A stretch of DNA of 64,000 nucleotides. Source: an uncultured Candidatus Saccharibacteria bacterium. GTDB lineage: Bacteria > Patescibacteriota > Saccharimonadia > Saccharimonadales > Saccharimonadaceae. Positions 56,843-64,000 of this stretch are shown here, in pieces. The DNA is taken from assembly GCA_938036785.1 (NCBI GenBank), contig CALHWE010000011.1, positions 137,118 through 201,117 on the forward strand, read 5' to 3'. The number at the start of each line of letters is the position of its first letter. The first letter of the stretch is position 1. Made by a program: the position numbers and the translations under genes. A model generated the notes under the pieces. It was not told the origin of the DNA. It saw only the letters and a program-made list of their open reading frames with translations, and did not search any database.

Positions 56843-58210
56843 ATGAAAGTTCAATACGATAAAAGTTTAAAGATAGCAGGCGTTAGTATACAACCATGGG
56901 CAAGAATTGGACCTGAGCAGTGGTTTGATAATTACAAAATTGCTTCATTAGCTGGCTGGAATATGCGCAGTCAGAATGTAGAGCACATAGATAGTCTCGC
57001 TTATGTGCGCGATCAGTGCGAGAGACCTTATACAGGTGAACTGACTACACAGGCTCTTTTGCAAGACTCAATATTCCAAGATATGGTAATAACTCATTTG
57101 CCCGAGTATCATATTTTTACGTATAAACCTTTTGTAATTCCTGAGCGATTAAAACAAAGCAGTTTGCATTTTTTGCCTAGCAACGATATGCACGCGTTGG
57201 CTCAGAAGTTTGAGAATAAATCGTGGTTTCGGTGTATTTTTGCAGAGCGTCTTTGCAACATTCCATCACATAAAATATACCCTTGGCGAGAAATGTTATT
57301 GGATGAGGAATATTTTTCTAATCTCTGTGATGGACGCAGTAAGATTGTTTTGCAAGATGCTGCACTTGGTGGAGGGAAGGGGTCGTTTATTGTCGATAGC
57401 TTTGAGTCATTTTGTTCTGCAATAAACACGATGCAAAATAGCAATGGTTTGGTTGGTGAAGTAGTTGTATCAGACTGTATTGCTGATGGCCGTGATTGGT
57501 CGGTGCAGGGCGTTGTAACGCGCTACGGGGTCTTCATAGGGCCAGTGCAGCGACAGATTATTGCAGACCCGAATTTATCAAATACAAGCATTCCTGGTAC
57601 TGAGAAGTTTTGCGGTATTGAAATATTGGCAGATGATCAACACACGTGGCAGAGTAGTCAACTAACGAAAAATGCGCGCGTCATAGGCCAGGAATTATAC
57701 GACAGAGGGTATCGTGGTATTTTTGGTGTTGATTCTTTGGTGACGGATGATGCAGTGTATACTATCGAAGTTAACGCACGCATTACGGGTGCTACACCGC
57801 TTCTTACAATGAGCTATAATGCAAAAAAGCATATCCCCTTCTATCTTCTTCATATCTTAGAGTTAACGAATGCTAATTATATTATTGAGGATAATTCATA
57901 CAGTAATGACTATAATGATTGCGCGCTGATGGTTCTCCATCAACGAGACAGTGAGACAGGTGTCGCTGACAGCCCTCGGTCGGGATTATATAATGAAAAG
58001 ATGCAAATCATAGGCGATATAATGTCATTCGATAGGTCTTCTTCTGCAAAACAGGTTTTTGTACAGGATTATACAAGGAGCGAGAGGTCTATTGCGCAAG
58101 GGTCTCGATTGGCGTCTATATTTACTAATTTTCGTGTTATGGACGATGAGGGTACGCTGACGAGAGAATCAAGAAATATTATTGATATAATTGAAAATAG
58201 TTCGAATTAA
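56843..58210 (+). CDS. ATP-grasp domain protein
   Basis: A 455-residue protein. The ATP-grasp part (about 150-330) has VLQDAALGGGKGSFIV (ATP loop), VVSDCIADGRDWSVQG and the metal-binding TIEVNARITGATPLL. The C-terminal 120 residues are not recognised. ATP-grasp enzymes join a carboxylate to an amine or thiol through an acyl-phosphate. It starts 14 bases after the peptidase gene without a clear ribosome site. Very AT-rich (15 G/C in the 60 bases from 57841), unlike flanking housekeeping genes. Confidence 0.82.
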   Translation: MKVQYDKSLKIAGVSIQPWARIGPEQWFDNYKIASLAGWNMRSQNVEHIDSLAYVRDQCERPYTGELTTQALLQDSIFQDMVITHLPEYHIFTYKPFVIPERLKQSSLHFLPSNDMHALAQKFENKSWFRCIFAERLCNIPSHKIYPWREMLLDEEYFSNLCDGRSKIVLQDAALGGGKGSFIVDSFESFCSAINTMQNSNGLVGEVVVSDCIADGRDWSVQGVVTRYGVFIGPVQRQIIADPNLSNTSIPGTEKFCGIEILADDQHTWQSSQLTKNARVIGQELYDRGYRGIFGVDSLVTDDAVYTIEVNARITGATPLLTMSYNAKKHIPFYLLHILELTNANYIIEDNSYSNDYNDCALMVLHQRDSETGVADSPRSGLYNEKMQIIGDIMSFDRSSSAKQVFVQDYTRSERSIAQGSRLASIFTNFRVMDDEGTLTRESRNIIDIIENSSN

Positions 58211-58224
58211 ATAAATGCATCGCT

Positions 58225-59733
58225 ATGAATATGGAGCAAGAAAGCAAGAATAGTATCAAAAAAGCAGACCTGTCACGGTATGGCATTACCTCTCGATTAC
58301 TAATGAAGGAGGCGCTCCGAAAAGGGTACCAGGTCACAACAGCTCCAGGTCGTTTAGCAACATCACATGTGGTGCGCTGTGAAAAGGAAGGCAAAGAGCT
58401 TTACTTTTATAATCTTAATACTGCACTAAACCCTTCATATGCAGTCCAGGTGAATGAGGACAAGATCTGGACGAATAACATATTACACCAATCGCATATA
58501 CAAATACCAGATACATATCCATTAAAAATAAATAGACCCGAAGACGTGGTAATTGACGATACACTTCGAAAAATGTTAGAGTCCTATGAGCGTCTTGTTG
58601 TCAAATCTGCTACAGCAAACTACAGTAATAATGTTCTTGTTAACGCTGGTGATGAAGAAGGTTTGCTTCGTGCAATACACCATGTATATCAGAATAGTGG
58701 TGGACAACCTGATATAGTTGTTCAGCAAATGGTTTTTGGGCAGGAATATCGCTTCTTGGTGTTAAATAAAAAAGTCATTGCAGTAGCATATCGTCGACCA
58801 CCATATATTGTTGGAGATGGAGTATCAACAATACGAACCTTGATAAGTAGAAAAAATAACAATTGCCCAAAGCATGGCAATAGACACGCTAGTTTAGTAG
58901 CGAAAATAAACATTGAAGATGTGTCGAGACATAAAGGTGCTTACTTTTTGCAACAAGTTCCCGAGAAAGGTTCTGTTGTTGAGGTTTTAGATACATTGAA
59001 TCTGAGTAGGGGTGGTGAAGCAGTTGATGCCACGAGTTATGTGTCTGATGAACTCAAAAACATAGCAATTCAAGCGGCATCAGCATGTTTTCTTGGTATT
59101 GCTGGTATTGATATTGTAACGGATAACATTAGTGGCGATGGAAATGATAGCTATGTCGTAAGAGTGATGGCATCTCCAGGGATACGAATGCACCACTTTC
59201 CAACAGAAGGCAAACCTCGGAATGTTGCGCGAAAACTATTTCATGCTATTGAAAAAACGGCGCATCCTATCGGCAAAAAGATAGTTATGATTGGCCGAGT
59301 TGAAAAGGTTGCTTTGCCTGATCTTGTTAACGAAAAATTTAAAGCTCGGATAGATACAGGGGCAACAGTCTCGTCTATATGGGCAAGCGATATTCGGGTT
59401 GATAAGACAGGCCTCTATTGCAAACTATTTGGTGAAGTCTCCCCAGTGTATACTGGTGAGGAGTTGCATTTTTCTGAGTATTCCATACGCTCTGTTCGGA
59501 GTTCGAATGGTTATGAGGAACTGCGGTATCAGGTTGTCATTAATGTAAGTTTGGCAGGAAGGCGAGTGAAAGCAAAAGTTACACTAGCAGACAGATCGGG
59601 GCAGATCTACCCAATGCTGATTGGAAGAAATATTTTGCGTAATAAATTCATCGTTCATGTTGCAGAGGGTGATATTGATAAGAAGGCCGAAAGTAGTAAT
59701 CGTAAAGAACTACGCCAAAATGGACTACAATAG
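58225..59733 (+). CDS. ATP-grasp ligase fused to RimB-like retropepsin domain
   Basis: A 502-residue fusion. Residues about 60-340 are an ATP-grasp of the cyanophycin-synthetase/GshF type: RLVVKSATANYSNNVLV, GQEYRFLVLNKKVIAVAYRR, PPYIVGDGVSTIRTLI and VVRVMASPGIRMHH, where the usual Glu/Asn metal ligands are replaced. Residues about 350-490 match the RimB/PF05618 domain: ARIDTGATVSSIWASDI with the DTGA aspartic-protease motif (D377), KVTLADRSGQIYPMLIGRN. So ligase and protease lie in one chain. It is 14 bases after the previous gene and AT-rich. RimB partners with RimK in pseudomonads. Confidence 0.87.
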   Translation: MNMEQESKNSIKKADLSRYGITSRLLMKEALRKGYQVTTAPGRLATSHVVRCEKEGKELYFYNLNTALNPSYAVQVNEDKIWTNNILHQSHIQIPDTYPLKINRPEDVVIDDTLRKMLESYERLVVKSATANYSNNVLVNAGDEEGLLRAIHHVYQNSGGQPDIVVQQMVFGQEYRFLVLNKKVIAVAYRRPPYIVGDGVSTIRTLISRKNNNCPKHGNRHASLVAKINIEDVSRHKGAYFLQQVPEKGSVVEVLDTLNLSRGGEAVDATSYVSDELKNIAIQAASACFLGIAGIDIVTDNISGDGNDSYVVRVMASPGIRMHHFPTEGKPRNVARKLFHAIEKTAHPIGKKIVMIGRVEKVALPDLVNEKFKARIDTGATVSSIWASDIRVDKTGLYCKLFGEVSPVYTGEELHFSEYSIRSVRSSNGYEELRYQVVINVSLAGRRVKAKVTLADRSGQIYPMLIGRNILRNKFIVHVAEGDIDKKAESSNRKELRQNGLQ

Positions 59734-59787
59734 AGACAGAGAGCATATAATAAGCAAAATCGATAAAATAATAGTACGAGGTATGGA

Positions 59788-60705
59788 GTGAAAATCGCAA
59801 TACTCAGTAATGGCAATGTGAACTACTCAACGCTTCGCCTCAAGGAAGAGGCGGAGAGGCGTGGACATAGTGTGAGAGTGATTAAATACCGCAAATGTTA
59901 TGTGACGATTGATGAGAAGAACCCAACGGTGATGTATGATGGTGAAGCGATCGATCAGTATGATGCAATAATTCCGCGCATTGCAAGCTATATGACTCGC
60001 TACGGCACAGCAGTGGCACGCCAGTTAGAAATGGCGTACCCACGCACACTTTTTGTTAATCGCTCGATTGCGATTACGCGGGCGCGCGATAAACTGCGTT
60101 CGACACAGCTGCTAGCTCGAGGTGGAGTAGCTATTCCTAAGACAGTGTTTAGCCGCAACTCAGCCGATATAGACGATCTCCTTAACGAACTTGGTGGTAC
60201 GCCAGTTATCATCAAGCTCGCTCGTGGTACTCATGGCAATGGTGTGGTGCTAGCGGAGACGAAGAAGGCGGCAAAGTCAGTGCTTCAGGCGTTGTACCTC
60301 ACCAACGAGGATGGGACAAACATCCTTTTGCAAGAATTTATTCGTGAGTCGGCTGGGGTGGATATCCGTGCCTTTGTGGTGGGGAGTCGTGTAGTGGCGA
60401 GTATGAAGCGCCAGAGCCTAGATGACGACTTTCGCTCTAACCTCCATAAGGGAGGTGAAGGAACGCCGATCCGCTTGACGGATACCGAGCGTCGTATGTG
60501 TTTGCGGGCAGCTAAGGCAATGGGTCTGACAGTAGCGGGTGTTGACTTTATGCGCTCGAGCCGTGGGCCGCTAGTGCTTGAGGTCAATGCGAGCCCAGGT
60601 TTTGGGATAGAGAAAATTACGCGGCGCAATGTAGCTAAACCGATCATTGAATATATTGAGCGCAATGCGAAGCGGCAGCACAAGAAGGACCGCGTTGGAG
60701 CATAA
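59788..60705 (+). CDS. rimK: RimK-family ATP-grasp ligase
   Basis: A 305-residue protein close to E. coli RimK along its length, which adds glutamates to the C-terminus of ribosomal protein S6. KIAILSNGNVNYSTLRLKEEA, IIPRIASYMTRYGTAVARQ, ARARDKLRSTQLLARGGVAI-type stretch, VIIKLARGTHGNGVVLAET (ATP loop), DIRAFVVGSRVVA, DFRSNLHKGG and LVLEVNASPGFGIEK (metal site) are intact. GTG 59788 is the only good start. GC-rich like the core genes, unlike the three genes upstream. The amino acid and target here are unknown. Confidence 0.9.
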   Translation: MKIAILSNGNVNYSTLRLKEEAERRGHSVRVIKYRKCYVTIDEKNPTVMYDGEAIDQYDAIIPRIASYMTRYGTAVARQLEMAYPRTLFVNRSIAITRARDKLRSTQLLARGGVAIPKTVFSRNSADIDDLLNELGGTPVIIKLARGTHGNGVVLAETKKAAKSVLQALYLTNEDGTNILLQEFIRESAGVDIRAFVVGSRVVASMKRQSLDDDFRSNLHKGGEGTPIRLTDTERRMCLRAAKAMGLTVAGVDFMRSSRGPLVLEVNASPGFGIEKITRRNVAKPIIEYIERNAKRQHKKDRVGA

Positions 60706-60761
60706 ATACTCAAACGCATTGTGGCGTCTCTCATAACGCTTATGTTAAATCGGTGTCATGG

Positions 60762-60767
60762 TATAAT
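60762..60767 (+). promoter_or_regulatory. -10 box six bases before a membrane-protein ATG
   Basis: TGG-TATAAT (hexamer 60762-60767), GATGGC, ATG 60774. Confidence 0.55.
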
Positions 60768-60773
60768 GATGGC

Positions 60774-61259
60774 ATGATGTTGCTTGGATTGCTTGTTGGC
60801 ATGGCTGTAGTTTTGGCTGGTTTGGTATATGTAGCGAAGCGGCATTTTGGGCTACCAGTAATAGGCCTGGCGGTTGGTATGGTAATGACACAGCTGTGGG
60901 CGGCAGATGTCGTGCCGTATGCTGCTGGGGTTGGCATAGGCATTGACCGATCTGCTTTGCTTGCAGTGGTGACGATTGTGCTGACGGTGCTACCAGCTGT
61001 GGTGCTGGTGTGTTGCGGCTCGGTGGTGAGTCAGCGCTGGTGGCGCATTGGTGGCTCACTGATCTTTGGTGTTGTGGCAGTGTATGTACTGTTTGGTGCG
61101 CTGAGTAGTCTCGTACCACCAGTTGATGAGACAAGCAAGACGATTATGGCAGTGCTGGATGGGTCTCATGCAGTGGTTGTAACGATGGGGTTTGCATGTG
61201 CTCTTGTTGACACGCTCGTGGCTCGCACAAAGGGCGCAAAACCACATAAGAAAAAGTGA
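60774..61259 (+). CDS. Small membrane protein of unknown function
   Basis: A 161-residue protein with five predicted helices (e.g. LGLLVGMAVVLAGLVYVAK, LLAVVTIVLTVLPAVVLVCC, GGSLIFGVVAVYVLFGALSS) and a Lys-rich cytoplasmic end. Not recognised as a known family. It has its own TATAAT six bases before ATG 60774 (the in-frame GTG at 60753 overlaps that promoter) and is followed by a terminator. No link to rimK beyond place can be claimed. Confidence 0.65.
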   Translation: MMLLGLLVGMAVVLAGLVYVAKRHFGLPVIGLAVGMVMTQLWAADVVPYAAGVGIGIDRSALLAVVTIVLTVLPAVVLVCCGSVVSQRWWRIGGSLIFGVVAVYVLFGALSSLVPPVDETSKTIMAVLDGSHAVVVTMGFACALVDTLVARTKGAKPHKKK

Positions 61260-61336
61260 CAGATATAGATATCCCTCTTGCGCGTGTCACTTGATAAGTG
61301 TGGTTTTACAAAAATATATACGTTGATGTGCCTAGC

Positions 61337-61366
61337 AAAACAACCCTCATAATAGAGGGTCGTTTT
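61337..61366. terminator. Bidirectional terminator between convergent genes
   Basis: AAAACAACCCTC and GAGGGTCGTTTT pair over 12 positions with one mismatch and a six-base loop, with T runs on both strands. It ends both the plus-strand membrane-protein gene and yebC. Confidence 0.75.
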
Positions 61367-61399
61367 AGTATTGTGATTCGCGTGTAGCTCTAGTGGGTA

Positions 61400-62104
61400 T
61401 TACGCCGCGTTCGTTGCAACGTTTGTCACATCATCGAGTGCTTCAAGTGCGTCGATAATTTTGGTAAGCTTGCGGGCGGTTTCGTCGTCCTCAATAGCAA
61501 CAGTGTTGTTGGGCACATACTGAAGCTCTGCATCTTCAACAGTCATGCCAGCTGCGAGCAAAGCTTCGCGGACTTTGGAGAGCTCCTTTTTGTCGGTATA
61601 GACGGTGAGGCCGCCATCTTCTTCTGCTGCATCCTCAGCCCCAGCATCAAGCACAGTAAGGAGCGCTTCTTCGCCACTGGCTGCTACACGGATTACACCT
61701 TTGCGCGCAAACTGAAACATCACACTGCCGCTATCTGCCATAGTGCCACCATTCTTGGTGAGAGCGGTGCGGACCTCTGGGTAGGTACGATTCTTGTTGT
61801 CGGTTGCTGTCTCGATAATGATGCCAACACCACCTGGGCCGTAGCCCTCGTAGACTGCCTCTTCGAGTGCGGCAGCATTTTTATCATTGATGCGATCAAT
61901 TGCTCGCTGGATGTTAGCGTTGGGCATGTTGGCTGCCCGAGCCTTCTCGATGGCCAATGCGAGACTTGAGTTGGTTGTTGGATCGGTGCCGCCACGGGCT
62001 GCGATGGCAATCATGTTGCCAAGCTTGGTAAAGGCTGCGCCGCGCTTTGCATCAACCACGGCCTTTTGGCGATGGGTCGTGGCCCATTTACTGTGTCCAG
62101 ACAT
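61400..62104 (-). CDS. yebC: YebC/PmpR-family protein
   Basis: A 234-residue protein opening MSGHSKWATTHRQKAVVDAK, with TDPTTNSSLALAIEKARAAN, YEGYGPGGVGIIIETATDN and NGGTMADSGSVMFQF, the full YebC pattern. Described as a DNA-binding regulator in some bacteria and more recently as a translation factor easing proline stretches. AAGGAG precedes ATG 62104 and TACAAT lies upstream. Confidence 0.95.
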   Translation of the reverse strand: MSGHSKWATTHRQKAVVDAKRGAAFTKLGNMIAIAARGGTDPTTNSSLALAIEKARAANMPNANIQRAIDRINDKNAAALEEAVYEGYGPGGVGIIIETATDNKNRTYPEVRTALTKNGGTMADSGSVMFQFARKGVIRVAASGEEALLTVLDAGAEDAAEEDGGLTVYTDKKELSKVREALLAAGMTVEDAELQYVPNNTVAIEDDETARKLTKIIDALEALDDVTNVATNAA

Positions 62105-62157
62105 AGGTTCTCCTTGATTGTTCTATCTTTCACTTATTGTAGCATATTGGGCAGTTG

Positions 62158-63600
62158 TTATTCTATGAGCGAGGCATCGCGCAGCGAGTAGCCAGTTGCT
62201 CGCCAGAGCCACCAGCAGAGGCCAATGAGCCCGCTATACCACAGCGCCACACCCCACCATGGTAGTGCGAAATCGAGCTGCGCCCAGGGGAAGGCAGCAC
62301 ATTGCTGGACAACCCACAGCATGGCATCGAGCAACCATTGTGCTGGCGCGCCAAATACTGTCGCTGCCGCTGGCCATACAAGTGCCCCAACCCCAGCAAT
62401 GCACGTGAGAAGCATCGCCAGCGGCACCCACGGCACAATGAGTAGATTGGCTGGCAGTGCCACGAGCGATAATTGTCCAAATACTGCGAGGCTAATTGGT
62501 AGTGTAGCAAGCTGTGCAGAGATTGTCTCGCCTAAGACTTGGCGGCCGATTGATGGCTCTGCTGGACCGAAGAAATAGCGCTGCAACAGCGGTGCAAGAA
62601 TCATCACTCCAGCGAAGGACGCAAAGCTTAGCTGCCAGCCAATATCTCCCCAAACATAGCTTGGGTTCCATAGTACTGTGGCGGCACTTGCTACTGCCAG
62701 CAGTGTAATGGGGTGAAACGCACGACCATAGGCCCAAGCCCAAATGCTGAGCCCAGCCACAAGACCAGCGCGCGTTATGCTTGGGCTTAGGCCAGTGATG
62801 GCGACAAAGCCAAGGACGAGACTTGCGCTGGTAAGCACTGCGAGGTAGCGCGACACCTTAGCAAACAAGCGCCGGGCGAGACGGACGAGGATCGTGAGGT
62901 TGTATCCGCTTGCTACTACGATATGAGTGAGGCCAGTAGTGCGCATTGCTTCTTGGATATCATGCGGCAGGGCGCGCTTTTGGCCAAGGACATAGCCACT
63001 GCCAAGGCTAGCCGCTGGCTCGTGAATTGCGTGGCGAATATGCTCAGCAAACCAATCACGCACCTGCAGGGCGACATCGCTAGGCTGTGGCTGAACAAAG
63101 CGTTCCACATGGGCACGCTGCACAACAGCAGCAAAGTTGCCAAAGCCAGGCTTGAGCTTACCTCGCACAACTATCCAGTCGCTGCGATGGACTGCAGGGT
63201 TGCCGTGTAGACTCACCCATACTGTGCCGGGCAGCGAGCGGCCATTGAGGCGAATAGCGCTCAGCCTCACGGCGAGTTGATTGGGTTGATTTGTATCAGG
63301 GTCATCTTGCACCTGCCCAGTGATTGTCGCTGTGCGCCCAAATAATGTCGCGTAAGAGCGCTGTTGTTGCTGGTCACTCCCACCGCGTACTAGGCCAATC
63401 ATAAGCCCAGCAATCAATATGATAATAAGGCACCACCGCCGGCTTTGGCGTAGTGCACAAATAATCCCGCCGCTAGCTACAATAAGCCACCACCACGCAG
63501 CGTACGGCCACCACTGGGCTAGTGCTACTCCACCAACAATGCCGCCGCAGCACATTGTGAGCTGCCATGTTGGGTGAATTCGCCGTTGCCACCACGTCAT
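62158..63600 (-). CDS. comEC: ComEC/Rec2-family DNA-uptake channel, without metallo-beta-lactamase domain
   Basis: A 480-residue membrane protein. N-terminal helices, a DUF4131/OB-like soluble part (ATITGQVQDDPD, DWIVVRGKLKPGFGNF), then the competence core: GYVLGQKRALPHDIQEAMR, TGLTHIVVASGYNLTILV, TGLSPSITRAGLVAGL and several helices to the end. The C-terminal MBL nuclease-like domain of B. subtilis ComEC (776 residues) is absent, as in a subset of ComEC proteins. It should pass single-stranded DNA into the cytoplasm, useful to a nucleotide-dependent episymbiont. Confidence 0.9.
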   Translation of the reverse strand: MTWWQRRIHPTWQLTMCCGGIVGGVALAQWWPYAAWWWLIVASGGIICALRQSRRWCLIIILIAGLMIGLVRGGSDQQQQRSYATLFGRTATITGQVQDDPDTNQPNQLAVRLSAIRLNGRSLPGTVWVSLHGNPAVHRSDWIVVRGKLKPGFGNFAAVVQRAHVERFVQPQPSDVALQVRDWFAEHIRHAIHEPAASLGSGYVLGQKRALPHDIQEAMRTTGLTHIVVASGYNLTILVRLARRLFAKVSRYLAVLTSASLVLGFVAITGLSPSITRAGLVAGLSIWAWAYGRAFHPITLLAVASAATVLWNPSYVWGDIGWQLSFASFAGVMILAPLLQRYFFGPAEPSIGRQVLGETISAQLATLPISLAVFGQLSLVALPANLLIVPWVPLAMLLTCIAGVGALVWPAAATVFGAPAQWLLDAMLWVVQQCAAFPWAQLDFALPWWGVALWYSGLIGLCWWLWRATGYSLRDASLIE

Positions 63601-63941
63601 TGGTTATCATTAAACCATTGCGTTGCTGGTGCGTCAATTTATTACATCCAAATCGCGGCTTTTCTGTCAATTTTATGCTGTTTGCTCTGCTTTCTGTAGG
63701 GTTTATCAAGGAGGCTAGAATTTTTATGTAATTTGTTTTCTTAGGGTGAAATTATTGAATTTTTTGCGTTTAGCAAGAGATTTTTATACATTTACCAGGT
63801 GAGGTAGTAAGGGAGAGCCTCTTACAGAGGAGAAAGGTGAATTTTGCTATAGATAGTAGAATTTTGGAAGAGTGATGATGAATCCAGCGCTTCCTCCGCT
63901 TGACAGTCTACCGCGACCAGTGCTATACTCGCAGAGTCTAC
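63601..63941. other. Gene-free region before tRNA-Lys
   Basis: About 340 bases, AT-rich in the left half. The right end carries TTGACA (63900-63905), an 18-base spacer and TGC-TATACT (63924-63929), the promoter of the tRNA. A small CCTCT-TAC-AGAGG hairpin lies near 63811-63825. No ORF or RNA family was recognised. Confidence 0.5.
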
Positions 63942-64000
63942 GGGCCCATAGCTCAGCAGGTTAGAGCACCTGCCTTTTAAGCAGGGTGTCGTGAGTTCGA
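63942..64000 (+). tRNA. tRNA-Lys (TTT), partial at window end
   Basis: GGGCCCA acceptor strand, D arm GCTC...GAGC, anticodon stem CCTGC/GCAGG with loop CTTTTAA giving TTT, and the start of the T arm with GTTCGA. The 3' end lies outside the window. Confidence 0.93.

Overview
The window looks like chromosomal DNA of a patescibacterial (CPR) organism, most likely Candidatus Saccharibacteria (TM7). The signs are a gene-dense genome of about half GC, the standard code (TGA is used as stop), a ComEC-type competence protein, a secreted protein built of ChW repeats, a Gram-positive-like set of surface-glycan genes with no lipid A genes, and transcription starts that often fall on or next to the start codon. 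The lineage is an inference from gene content. There are no insertion sequences, prophage genes or CRISPR arrays.

Layout. 1-5.4 kb is the replication-origin block: recF (cut by the edge), dnaN and dnaA on the minus strand, rpmH, rnpA, yidC and jag on the plus strand, with DnaA boxes in the two gaps flanking dnaA. 5.7-42.7 kb is a long surface-polysaccharide region. It holds many glycosyltransferases, a Wzm/Wzt ABC exporter, a Wzx-like flippase, a Wzy/WaaL-like ligase or polymerase, a phosphoglycosyl transferase, rmlABCD with a second rmlD, galE, glmS, GtrA and DUF2304 membrane partners, and a secreted nine-repeat ChW protein. Embedded in it are sucCD, a Nudix hydrolase, a stand-alone LexA-type DNA-binding domain and a class A beta-lactamase-like serine hydrolase. 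Together these genes could make dTDP-rhamnose and UDP-sugars, build chains on a lipid carrier, export them and finish them at the cell surface.

42.7-53.9 kb holds tRNA-Asn, an EEP-family phosphoesterase, an HD-like/DUF1152 protein whose 5' end is split by a (CT)6 tract, a membrane-anchored polysaccharide deacetylase, a three-domain RNA-repair enzyme (kinase, metallophosphatase, ligase), a two-subunit permease pair with a membrane-anchored beta-rich protein, and radC. 53.9-61.3 kb starts with dnaJ under a CIRCE operator. It continues with the most unusual block: a DUF1704/MATCAP-like metallopeptidase, an ATP-grasp ligase, an ATP-grasp fused to a RimB-like retropepsin domain, and RimK. This looks like a system that adds amino acids to a protein or peptide and removes them again. 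The first three genes are clearly AT-richer than rimK and dnaJ. The window ends with yebC, comEC and a partial tRNA-Lys.

A recurring regulatory pattern is a -10 hexamer exactly six bases before the start codon (rnpA, rmlB, five other ATG-started genes, the start of the frameshifted gene, and one GTG-started glycosyltransferase). This points to leaderless mRNAs. Genes inside operons instead carry AAGGAG-type ribosome binding sites.
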